A stretch of 64,000 nucleotides of DNA from Liopterus haemorrhoidalis (taxonomy: Eukaryota > Arthropoda > Insecta > Coleoptera > Dytiscidae): contig OZ020618.1 of assembly GCA_963971575.1 (NCBI GenBank), positions 31,235,731 through 31,299,730 on the forward strand, written 5' to 3'. The notes beneath the pieces are model-generated. The model did no database searches. It was not told the origin of the DNA and worked only from the letters and a program-made list of their open reading frames with translations. The translations under genes were made by a program, and so were the position numbers. Positions 54,960 to 64,000 of the stretch are shown one piece after another. Numbering within the stretch: position 1 is the first letter of the stretch; every line of letters begins with the position of its first letter.

Positions 54960-56000
54960 GCTGGTTTCTAGAAGCTCAGTAAACTATAAGCTAATGGTCA
55001 ACTACGGTTGCCTTAGTAAACTGTTGCAGGAACAAAAAACAATTCAAAGTTAACCACACGTCAACTATGCATAGTTTACTTCGCATTTGACGTGAGTTCA
55101 ACCAAGGCTTCCTTGGTTAAGTGTTTCACAAACGTTGGTCACGACTTGAACTCGCGTCAAACAATTGAATTTTTCAGACTATACCTTGATCACAGTTTAA
55201 CTACGATTTACGTCAATATTCGGTTTTTTCATAAATTTTATTTTCATAATTTCGGGGCTAAATAAGAGAAAAAAGTTATTATATTAAGAAGACGGTAAAT
55301 TAAATTCTTAATTTGTGTTTTAAAATGAAAATGCACCTAACTATTATTAATGAATGTGCCTTTAATATAACATAACCTACAAAATTTCCTTATAAATTCA
55401 AAATCAATTTTTAATTTGATATTTCAATAACGTTATAATATAATTGTAAAAGAAATATTAAATACATATATAATCATTATATATTTACATATTTTGATTA
55501 TTCGTACATAATTCTAGGTTTCTATTATTGTTTTTTCCTTATCCTAATTGAGCAATAGAAAAATTTCAACTTCCAGCCTATGTTCTTTGCCCTCAATAGA
55601 AGATATGGAATAAGATTCTTCAGACGGCGAAAAAAGGCTTTAGTGAAGTACTAATTTTATATCATACAAGTACTCGGAGCAACAGATTATGCACATATTC
55701 CAAGTCACCTGGTGCACTTATCAACAGTTTTTCCTGATACTACCTTTGAATACACATAAAAGAGTAGAGAAAAATTCTAACAGGGCCCATGTTGCAACAG
55801 GAATGGCAATTAATATTGACCGTGTCCTAACGACAATTTTATCTGGTGCCGTTTTACATAATTTTTGTATACAACAGCATGATACGATAGAAATTCCTGT
55901 AGAACTATTGCAGAGCGATGAACCAAATATTTGAGAGGGTAATGATACCAATGTGGCTGTACGTAGTGCATTAATCCAAACAATTATTGGTGTACCCTAA
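54957..56000 (+). mobile_element. Harbinger-type DNA transposon remnant
   Basis: The left part (54957-55230) is rich in inverted motifs such as agtaaactat/atagtttact and the palindrome AACCAAGG-ctt-CCTTGGTT (55098-55116). The right part encodes the end of a DDE_4 transposase (55785-55934). The middle is AT-rich and non-coding, so most of the transposase is lost. The matching right terminal repeat was not found. Confidence 0.5.
55689..55934 (+). pseudogene. Harbinger transposase C-terminal fragment
   Basis: The frame contains HVATGMAINIDRVLTTILSG and AVLHNFCIQQHD, the conserved C-terminal block of Harbinger nucleases (x-AxxLHNxxxxxxD) with its final acidic residue. The stop follows about 20 residues later, as in the family. 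The N-terminal DD part is absent. Confidence 0.6.
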
Positions 56001-56900
56001 AAAAATTAATACAATATAATGTAATAATTAAAACAAAACCACTTTATTATTTTTTATAGTTTAATTTTGTTTATTAATTCTAATTCAATTTATATTTAAG
56101 TCATAATTGTACAGCATTCTTGCTTTATTTTTCTCTATTAGCGCAGCCTGGTATTTACTCTTATAATAAACTTTTATAATGTGTTATTATGGTTTGCAAC
56201 TTTGTTGTTTTGAAGAATTTAAATGAAATGATATATGGACCTTAATTTAAAAATAATAAATTAGAGCAATTACGCAAAACAATAAAGTATTTTACACTGT
56301 GCATCAAATATTGATAATTACGAAGTTATTACAGTGTTAAGTGTTCGCATGAACAGAAATGTTGAAAGTGGTACATGTATGTCGCTATTTGGTGCGGAAC
56401 TTACCAATAGATGGCATTGCTGAATAAAACTTTATTTTCCATCGCCTAACAGTTAAATTCGAATAATATTACCGTTTTACGTATTTAACTTTAACGCAGA
56501 TAGGTCCAAGCCGATTCCGGCCAACGGCGGGTGGACCGAAGTCTTCCGCAACTCTCGTGGACGAATACGATAAATAAACTTATATCAATAAAATTATATG
56601 AGTTAATATATATATTTTTTTATTCCTAACCCATATCCATCTGAAAATAAATTTAAAATAGAAAATCTGAAAACAGATTTAAAATAGAATAAAATACCTG
56701 AATATGAGTTTAATTACACAATTCACATTCGAATAATTGCGTTTTATACAAATTCTTATCAAATTCCACTATGTAATTTTTATGTCAGATAACAGAACTA
56801 ATTAACACATGTATATTCCCGAGATAAATTTTAAAATAGAAATTTATTACTCAAAGGTCTAGCGATGTCAGATGCCAGATAACGCTCGTCGGCCGACCAG
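56001..56900. other. AT-rich spacer, no gene seen
   Basis: No supported coding or element motif. Confidence 0.5.
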
Positions 56901-56939
56901 CTTCTTATCAACTCTTATTTTCAACGTTCCGTTATCTGT

Positions 56940-57240
56940 TCGGTCGGTCTCGCGGTCAGAGACCAGAACTAGAAATTAACAGAGCCCTGGTTCGATTCCC
57001 ACCGCATCCCCTCGAGATTTTTTCCGCAGAAAATAATCTCACCCTGCAGGGTGAGGTACCACGAGGGTAGGTAAAGACGAAAACAAAATTTTAGGATATT
57101 TTTCCTGTTTTGCGCCTAAAATTTAGGCTAGCCCACAACACACCAGCCTAGGTGGCAGTGGTGACGTCATCTCTCGACGTCGTCAGCTGCAGTGATGACC
57201 TTGAAAGAACACTGCTGCACACCTGTCTGCAAATCCAATT
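56940..57240 (+). mobile_element. Probable tRNA-derived SINE
   Basis: An A-box-like TCGGTCTCGCGGTCAGAG (56943-56960) and a perfect B-box GGTTCGATTCC (56988-56998) form a tRNA-like head. The body is about 240 bp and contains the palindrome CACCCTGCAGGGTG (57039-57052). It may sit within the 5' LTR of gypsy E. The tail is not clear. Confidence 0.5.
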
Positions 57241-57678
57241 AGCCAAGCCGAGGTTCCTCTATCTCTTTACATCATATAAAATTTAGAAAGATCTCGAAAC
57301 AGGGGGCGTGGCTTTCCGGTTACTTCTTCGGCGTGACCTTGAGAGAAGTACAAAGGTCAATGGGGAGACCCCCTTGCTCATGGCAGCTTCGGATGACCAT
57401 GGTCATTGAGTGCTAGCTGGAGTACCCGTTGCTTTGTCAAACCAGTGTGTTTTAATAAAGTAATTTTTTAACAACTTTTTTTTTCATTTTTAACTGGCGC
57501 AGTCATTAGGACGTTGTCTCACGGTTATAAAAGACAAAAATCGATTAAATATCCGGTTCATATCAACGATTCAGAGGCAAGAAACAAGAAAATAGAAAAG
57601 AAGTCAGACAAAAGGTTCTAGGCAACGGAACAAAAATCGTTCAAGTCCGGCAATGAAGATCGCCTTCATATTAGCAGT

Positions 57679-57684
57679 GTAAGT
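57679..57684 (+). promoter_or_regulatory. Candidate splice donor in the leader of element E
   Basis: GTAAGT follows a nine-codon ATG frame (57652) with a hydrophobic, signal-like start, upstream of Gag at 57798. Element C has GTAAGT next to its Gag start. Confidence 0.4.
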
Positions 57685-57797
57685 TTTGATTTAACATATA
57701 TTTTTGCTCGTTAATTTTATGCAAAACCCTTTACCTATTTATTATCCTATATCTATTTTTACCTAAAAATTATAAATACATGCCAGCTTAAACTCGT

Positions 57798-58902
57798 ATG
57801 TCCAAAAACGAAATTGGTAACTTAATTAATCAATTCGCAGCTACCGTGTTAAATATGACCACTCCAATTCAAGTTACAAACCCTCTACACCAAGCACAAC
57901 CACAAGTTAATTATCAACTCATAAAACTCTATGTAGATACTATTCCAAATTTCGATGGAAATCCTAAAGTTTTAGGAACTTTTATTAACAACTGCGAAAG
58001 CGTAATAGCTCATTTTGCAGATAATAGTAATAATACGTTAAACACATATATTCTACGCGCAATAATCGGTAAATTAACAGGCAGATCCCTAACCCTTATT
58101 GGTTCGAGGCTAGAATTGACCGATTGGATAGAAATTAAAAATGCTTTGATTTAGACATTCGGAGATCAAAGAAACAGATTGTTTAGTACAAGAATTAATT
58201 ATTTTACATCCTACTAAGACTGAAACCCCTTACTCCTTCGGCATGAGATGCCAAGACGCCAGGAGTTTAATTCTATCAAAATTAAATTCTACTAGTATGA
58301 CGCCCGAAGAGAGAACTATTCATATTAAAAATTACGATATATTAGCGTTAAAAACCTTTATAAGAGACCTTCTTGGGTATCTACAAAATAATATTAGATT
58401 ACGAAACCCTGACAGTCTAGAAAAGGCAATGTCATTAGTAATAGAGGAAGAAAATATCCTTTATAGTCAAAATAGATCAAATAATAAGTAATTCTCAAAT
58501 AATCTATAAACAAAATAACAGAGTAACTTAAAGCCCCGCAAATGCATAGAACAATTCCGAAAAATTCTAACCAACCGCTTAGAAAATCAAATCTAGCCTA
58601 TAAAATACATAATGGACTCTCTCACTTTACATAGCAATCCAATGCACGTTTACCAACAAACTCCTTTCCAAAATTCATATAGACCAAACTACCAAAATAT
58701 ACAACAAAAAACTCCCACACAATTCTCCCGCATGCAATGGCAACCTGTAAATGCATCCTCTCAAAGATCTAATCAAATTCGAAATCAATTTAATCCTAGA
58801 CCAAACCAGTACAGATCAGAACCCATGGATATGAATCCGGTTTTTCAAAATTCCAACCCCAAAAACCGTTCGCTCAAAATCATTTATTTGGACAAGAAGT
58901 AG
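57798..58902 (+). pseudogene. Gag of element E
   Basis: Starts MSKNEIGNLINQFAATVLNM. The capsid-like part has IPNFDGNPKVLGTFINNCES and ILRAIIGKLTGRSLTLIGS, then a stop at 58153. It continues in another frame (58243-58491) with RDLLGYLQNNIRLRNPDSLE, and after another break (58612-58902) the Asn/Gln/Pro-rich tail with RPNYQNIQQKTPTQFSR. It resembles Gag of element C in layout (no zinc knuckle). Confidence 0.8.
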
Positions 58903-59189
58903 AACAGTCAAATTTAAATTATAATAATTTTGAAAATTTTAGTAATAATTTTGAAACAAATGTATGTAATCCAAACTTTTATGACACAAGTTCTCAAATT
59001 GCAAGTTACAACGAGGACGAATACACGTTAAACTCGATTCAGCAAAATCGTCCTGATAATTACGAAAATGCTGACTATCCAAATTCTTTAAGAAACGAAA
59101 ATGACCGACCTTTTAATGAATCATATGACAACACGAATGTAAATTTTCTAGAGGACATTGGCTCAAACCACCTGACATAAATCTTGTCA

Positions 59190-59285
59190 ATTCCAACCTA
59201 CCATATGTCCTAATTCCCGAAATAAATGCTTATCGATACTGGTAGTTCCCGAAGTTTAATTGACCCAAAATTAGTTCATAAATGT
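59190..59285 (+). pseudogene. Protease start of element E
   Basis: The frame reads LIDTGSSRSLIDPKLVHK, the retropepsin active site, at 59229-59282. It stops where the LINE begins, about 25 residues into the domain. Confidence 0.75.
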
Positions 59286-59435
59286 TCATGTTGTTCCACA
59301 TGAATTACGAACGTAGCTAGACGTGTGCTATTTGTGTGTAGTTTTGTTCAGTGCTGCTTAAAAGTGTTGCAAGTTAAAAATTATTTTAAAAAAAAATATT
59401 TATTAATATTAATAATAGTTAAACAACTACATAAA

Positions 59436-60101
59436 ATGCCACCAAAAAAGATTAGTGTGACAGAAACTGAAAATATTGAATGTGAAATTAATATTGGAGA
59501 CATTGAAAAATTATTCGGGAGACATTAAAATCTCGTAAAGTGTTAAACGAATTAGCTAAATCAATAGCAGTGATTGTTGTAAAGAAGTATGAGCAACAAC
59601 AGAAAGAAATAAGAGAAAAAATTGAGGCTCTGGAGTCTAATGTTATAGAGAAGGACTCTATTAAGTTGGAGACCAAAATCCAGGATATGGAACAATATTC
59701 CCGCAGAAACTCCTAGAGGGTGTTCGGAATTCCAGAAAGACCGAGAGAAGACACGCAAGCAGTTATTGTGGAAACGTTCAGAAAGTCATTGGGTGTTACT
59801 TTGAACAGTTTTTCACTGGACAGAGTACACAGGATTGGTAGAGCTTCAGAAGGAAAAATTCGACCCATTATTGTTAAATTTTCTAATTATATTTATCGTG
59901 CTTCTGTTTTTCAGAAGAAAAAAAATCACTTAAGGGAAGTAAAATAACAATATTTGAGGACCTCACTAGATATAATATGGAGCTGTTAATTGCTGCAAGG
60001 GGCAAATATGGGAGGAATAATGTCTGGTCATCAGACGGTATTTTTTTTTGTAAATCTAGTGACGAAACTTTTAGGATCCATTGCTTAACAGACTTGCAAT
60101 A
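59436..60101 (+). pseudogene. ORF1 of LINE F
   Basis: Starts MPPKKISVTETENIE and shifts frame after about 30 codons. The next frame is a coiled coil (KKYEQQQKEIREKIEALES) leading to QDMEQYSRRNS, then a stop, then RVFGIPERPREDTQ, LDRVHRIGR and RPIIVKFSNY. EQYSRRNN and the GIPE/HRIG/RPIIVKF series are the typical LINE ORF1 RNA-binding fold. It ends KSSDETFRIHCLTDLQ. One frameshift and one stop are certain. Confidence 0.8.
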
Positions 60102-60765
60102 AACTGTAAGTATTTGCCCAAATGTGAAAAAATCAACCTTTTAAAACTAAATTTATTCATAACTAATACTTAACCTACAAATGTCTTTTGCACTTTTATT
60201 ATTTATTATTATTTTTTATTTATTTATTTTATTTTATTTTTTCTCTCTATTTCAGACTATTTTTTATTTATTTTTTGTTTTATTATTTATTTTTACCTTT
60301 ACTCTTGTTATCTCGATTAGTTCTATTTAATTTTTTACAATTATATACAAATAATTACAAACATTTTTTCCTCTTATAATTGCACTTTATTTTTATTTTC
60401 ATTTACATGTTATTTATTATTATTATTATTTTTTTTTCAATTTTTATCTCTCAATGTTAATAATGCTTACCTTATGTATTTTATTTATTTATTTATTGTT
60501 TTGTTATTTATTCTAATTTGATTTTTTTTTTTTATTTATTACGTATTTTATTTATTTATTTGTTATTTATTTTGTTTATTATGTCTAATACTTCTTGATT
60601 TGTACCTTAACTAAAATGTTAATTGGAATCACTGCAATTTTGAAAAAACGATATTTCTCTGTAGTGTTTTTGTTTAAAGTGTAATGTACATTTAATCTAT
60701 GTGCATTTCATTTTTGTTTTCTCTCTCTCTCTCTCTCTCTCTCAGTCACACTCACATACATATTA

Positions 60766-60796
<31 letters not shown>

Positions 60797-61199
60797 CTTT
60801 ATATGTATCTCTCTCTCTATCTACCTATCTATCTATCTCTCTCTCACTCACTGATATGCTTACTTAACTTATGTATTTTATTTATTTATTTGTTTTTACT
60901 TAATACCTATCTTATTAGTTTATTTTCTATTTATATTCTATTAACATTGATCATTATCTTTATTATTACTATTATTTTTTTTATAAAAAATATAAGTGCA
61001 TAATGTAATTGAAATTTGAACAAGATATTTTTTTAGTGTCTTGTTTTAATTGTAATGTACTTTTAATCTTAAAATATTATTCTTGTGTTTATTATTATTG
61101 TTATTAATAATAGTTATATTATCGTGCAATGCTTTTTTTACTTATTTATAATCGTATTCATAATACTGCACACATGAGCAGAATATTTGTAATTCTAGC
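60102..61199 (+). repeat. T-rich low-complexity spacer between ORF1 and ORF2
   Basis: About 1.1 kb made largely of TTTA/TTAT runs with (TC)n blocks at 60721-60742 and 60768-60788 and TATC repeats near 60818-60838. No supported gene; the frames here are low-complexity. Confidence 0.85.
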
Positions 61200-62030
61200 A
61201 TGGAGATCGATCTTAACTCGGATATTATAAATTGCAACAGATATTCCAGTTTAGAAGATTATAATTTAGCGGTTAATAATTATAAACTTAATAAATTGTC
61301 AATATTTCATACAAATGTCAGGAGTATAAATAACAAATTTTCAACGCTGGAAGTTTATTTAGAGTATTTTGATTACTGTTCGAATACTCGACATTATAAT
61401 TCTAACGGAAACATGGGATTTTAATCCACAATATTTTAATATTAATGGCTATGATTTAATATATAATGAAAGTACTCTGAATAAACGTAATGTAAACTCT
61501 GATGGTTTAATCATGTATGTTAAAAGTCACCTGAATTTTCGTACGAAATAGTTAAAATTGGAAATATAAAATTCTGTAGAATCTTATTTAATGAAAATAA
61601 TGAAAAGATTGCAATTTCAGCAGTATACAGATGTTATGCAGTAAATATACATGAATTTTTACATAGTCTAGAGCAGTTTTTTAATAATATTTGTACCAAC
61701 AATATTGAGGTGTTTTGTGGTGACATTAATATAGATATTTTATCTGATGCTAAAGTTTCGAATGACTATATTAATTTATTCCTAGCTAATGGTTACAGAT
61801 CTTGTATTAATGACTATACTAGGATAATAGGCAATTCCAAATATTGTATAGATCATTTCCTTATTAAATATAGAACAACGAATGATAATATCTTGCCGAT
61901 TATCCTTGACAACAAAATAACTGATCACTCGCCTGTTATATTACACCTTAAACTTAAAAATAAAAGTGAGAACTACAGCAGTAGTGCTTCAGGTAAATCA
62001 AATATTATAAATATTATATAAAATTATAAA
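61200..62030 (+). pseudogene. Endonuclease of LINE F
   Basis: ATG at 61200. Motifs: KLSIFHTNVRSINNKF, then a frame change to ILTETWDF (catalytic Glu), GYDLIYNEST, SDGLIMYVKSH, later FCGDINIDILS (D-x-N) and ITDHSPVIL (SDH type, here TDH). At least two frameshifts break it. Confidence 0.8.
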
Positions 62031-62100
62031 TTATGAATAACGCAATACGGTTGTTAATGAACAAAATTTTGATTTTATCAATGATGATTAAAATCCTGAT

Positions 62101-64000
62101 GTGATCTTTGATCGTTTTATTTCCTTGCTTAACGACAATATTTGTTCTAGCATGGTAAAAAAAAGTATAACTATAAAAAAAAGGAAAAACTGGATTACGC
62201 AAGGTATTATCAATTCTATTAAATGTAGGGATAATATGTATAAAAAACTTAAATCGAATCCCACTAATACTGAACTTAGAAAAACGTTCAATACATATAG
62301 GCACAAACTGAATGGTATTATTAAGAAAGGTAAAGCGATATTTTATAAAAATAAAATTTTAGAGGCCGGCAATGATACTAAGAAAATATGGAATTTATCT
62401 AGAGAAGCAGTTAATGCGTCATCTTCTGTTCATAAAATTAAACAAGTTACTACTGCCGTAACTTGCTAATAGATCTATTTCCGATACTACTTACTACTTA
62501 CTAATAGATCTATTTCCGATAATAAAGAAATGGCAAATATTTTTAATGATTATTTTTTAAATATTGCCATAAAAATGGCGGATGGTATTAAAATGAGTAA
62601 TAATTACGAACACACTATACCACATAACTTTAAAACATTTTTATTTTCTCCAATCTCAGTTATCTTAATAATTAATGCAATAGATTCATTAAACTCTAGT
62701 AATTCTTCTGGGTTTGACGGTTTTTCTGCAAAAACCATTAAAAACATTAAGAACTCAATTGCGGTACCCTTGTCAAATCTCTTTAATAAATGTGTACTTC
62801 TGGGAAACTATCCTAAAAAGCTAAAAATAGCCATAGTCAAAGTTATTCATAAAGCAGGCCCTAAGAATATCCTTGGCAACTATCGGCCAATATTATTGGT
62901 TTCCGTATTTTCTAAGATATTCGAAAAAAATAATAAAGTTTAAAATGGAGGAATTCTTAGATAGTTATTCTGTTCTATCAGATAATAAATTTGGATTTCG
63001 ACGCAATAAATCCACTAATAATCCCATAAGTAGTCTGGTGTCTGATATTTATGATAACTTTGAGAAAAACAAATTTTCAGCAGCGATTTTTTTAGACCTA
63101 GCGAAGGCTTTTGATACTGTCAGTCATTCCCGATTAATTTCCAAACTTGAGACTTATGGCTTTCGCGGCAATACTTTAAACCTTTTAAAGAGCTATTTAA
63201 ATGACAGAACGCAGTATACTTCTACCAATAATGTTCTGAGCCAACAGTGTTTTGTTTCTACAGGTGTCCCACAAGGAACGGTACTAGGTCCATTACAATT
63301 TCTTATCTATATTAATGATTTACTTTATCTCAATCTAAATGGGCTTTTATTGTCTTATGCTGAAGACACTGTGTACTATGTGTCTGGAGACAGCTGGAAT
63401 AATGTTTTCAATAACATCTCAGTCAGTCTTCAGAAAATGAAATCATGGCTAGATTCGAATTTATTATCGCTAAACCTTACTAAAACTTACATTGTACCCT
63501 TTATGTGCCAGAAAACCAGATTACCTAATTTTAGTGAAATCATACTTTATGATCCAAACTGCAATTATGCTGAGCTATCAAGTTGTAACTGCCCCAGCAA
63601 AATAGAAATTAGAAATTCCACAAAATATCTAGGATAATATCTGGATAGTTGTCTCACTTGGAAAACACATGTGAATCATGTTATTGGAAGACTACGTAAA
63701 ACTATATATTTGTTTAAAAATCTGAGATATTGTATGAACCTGTCTACCCTTAAAATGATATATTTTGGTGTAGTTCAATCAATTTTAACTTATGGTATTT
63801 TATTTTGGGGAGGTGCCAGTAAAACAGTAATTTACAATATTAAAACTACACAAAAATTAATACTAAAAATCATGCTAAACAAACCAAAAAACATAGTCTC
63901 TTTAGAACGCTACATTTACCAAAGCATTTATACTTTACGAGAGGTAAAAAAATTGGACGTTGTAAGGGCTCAAACTATTTCAAAAAGAAAACGAACCAGT
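62101..64000 (+). pseudogene. Reverse transcriptase of LINE F with altered catalytic box
   Basis: 62101-62469 is the linker before RT (KKRKNWITQGIINSIKCRD). 62530-62943 has the fingers: SSNSSGFDGFSAKTIKN and VIHKAGPKNILGNYRPI. 62873-63637 has FGFRRNKSTNNPI, FLDLAKAFDTVSH (first Asp), STGVPQGTVLGPLQFLIYIN and the catalytic box as SYAEDTVYYV, where the family has F/Y-A-D-D: the first Asp of the pair is Glu. The thumb and C-terminus (LTWKTHVNH, LTYGILFWGG) continue after a stop at 63636 to the window end. The Asp to Glu change alone should abolish activity. Confidence 0.87.
62466..62521. repeat. 35-bp-period direct duplication in LINE F
   Basis: A 21-bp block (ctaatagatctatttccgat plus a) occurs at 62466 and 62501. 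It lies between the linker frame and the RT frame and may explain the break there. Confidence 0.85.

Larger units (their letters stand above)
57260..59285 (+). mobile_element. Gypsy/errantivirus-type element E, 5' part only
   Basis: An LTR with TATA-like CATATAAAATTT (57268) and AATAAA (57450) is followed by PBS TGGCGCAGTCATTAGGACG (57495-57513), a leader, Gag and the start of protease. It then ends at LINE F. The PBS type is the same as in element C, so both use the same primer tRNA. The left LTR edge is unknown. RT, integrase and env of this copy are not in the window. Confidence 0.82.
59290..64000 (+). mobile_element. Non-LTR retrotransposon F (CR1/Jockey-like), runs off the window
   Basis: The plus strand has ORF1 with coiled coil and a transposase-22-like domain, a very T-rich 1.1-kb spacer, then an endonuclease and RT. 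The 5' end lies just after the protease fragment of gypsy E; the exact border and TSD cannot be fixed because the 3' end is outside. Confidence 0.85.

Noticed and set aside
56943..57000. True tRNA genes at the A/B-box sites (5961, 43340, 56943)
   Set aside because: No acceptor-stem pairing and abnormal spacing; they fit SINE heads.
60188..61003. ORFs 60188-60379 and 60701-61003
   Set aside because: Pure low-complexity (Leu/Phe/Tyr or Ser/Leu runs) from T-rich and TC repeats.

Overview
The window is AT-rich eukaryotic DNA made almost entirely of transposable elements. I found no convincing multi-exon host gene, no rRNA and no intact tRNA gene. The element mix suggests an arthropod, probably an insect: an env-bearing gypsy/errantivirus-type element with a TATA target, copia elements primed from an internal initiator-tRNA-Met site (PBS GGTTATGGGCCCAG), I-like and CR1-like LINEs, hAT, Harbinger and pogo-like DNA transposons, and tRNA-derived SINEs. 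I cannot name the species.

Layout. 1-4756: gypsy-type LTR element, minus strand, decayed. 5961-7070: a tRNA-derived SINE and a LINE remnant. 7430-16735: a decayed copia element (A, minus) interrupted twice, by an unusual TG...CA element carrying its own gene (8289-9902, TSD GTAG) and by a younger copia (B, 11773-16210, TSD CTTAT). 16800-22143: a gypsy integrase fragment split by an I-like LINE (17142-21782, TSD TTTACCT), which is itself split by a hAT MITE (19516-19894). 22144-25345: unassigned open frames, then a GC-rich tandem array of 123-bp units. 25855-36682: a gypsy element (C, minus) with gag, pol and env remnants; its 3' LTR is split by a 2.86-kb unidentified insertion (TSD GTAT) that holds a perfect 24-bp-stem hairpin. 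36703-39046: a 1.7-kb element with 185-bp terminal direct repeats and a pogo-like MITE, both in TA-rich DNA. 39108-42830: CR1-like LINE, minus. 44000-46462: hAT transposase remnant split by a 570-bp foldback element. 46624-52030: I-like LINE with RNase H, minus. 53396-54766: a second TG...CA element with its own gene (TSD ATCT). 54957-56000: Harbinger remnant. 57260-59285: 5' part of a second errantivirus-like gypsy (E, plus), cut off by a LINE (F, plus) that runs to the window end.

The most unusual content is the pair of TG...CA elements at 8289-9902 and 53396-54766. Each has precise 4-bp target duplications, no gag or pol, and one minus-strand Pro/Ser/Thr/Arg-rich gene with its own TATA-like box and AATAAA signal. 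The two proteins share a short basic helix-like motif (R-x-[LI]-R-x-x-[LF]-[IF]-[EK]-L-[LF]-G) and a PPPTP segment. They look like solo LTRs, or small non-autonomous elements, that encode an accessory protein I do not recognise.

Nested insertions give relative ages. Copia A is older than copia B and than the 8289 element. Gypsy G is older than the I-like LINE, which is older than the hAT MITE. Gypsy C is older than the 25920-28779 insertion. The hAT remnant is older than the foldback. Gypsy E is older than LINE F. Nearly every coding region carries stops or frameshifts, so this looks like transposon-dense, probably heterochromatic DNA.
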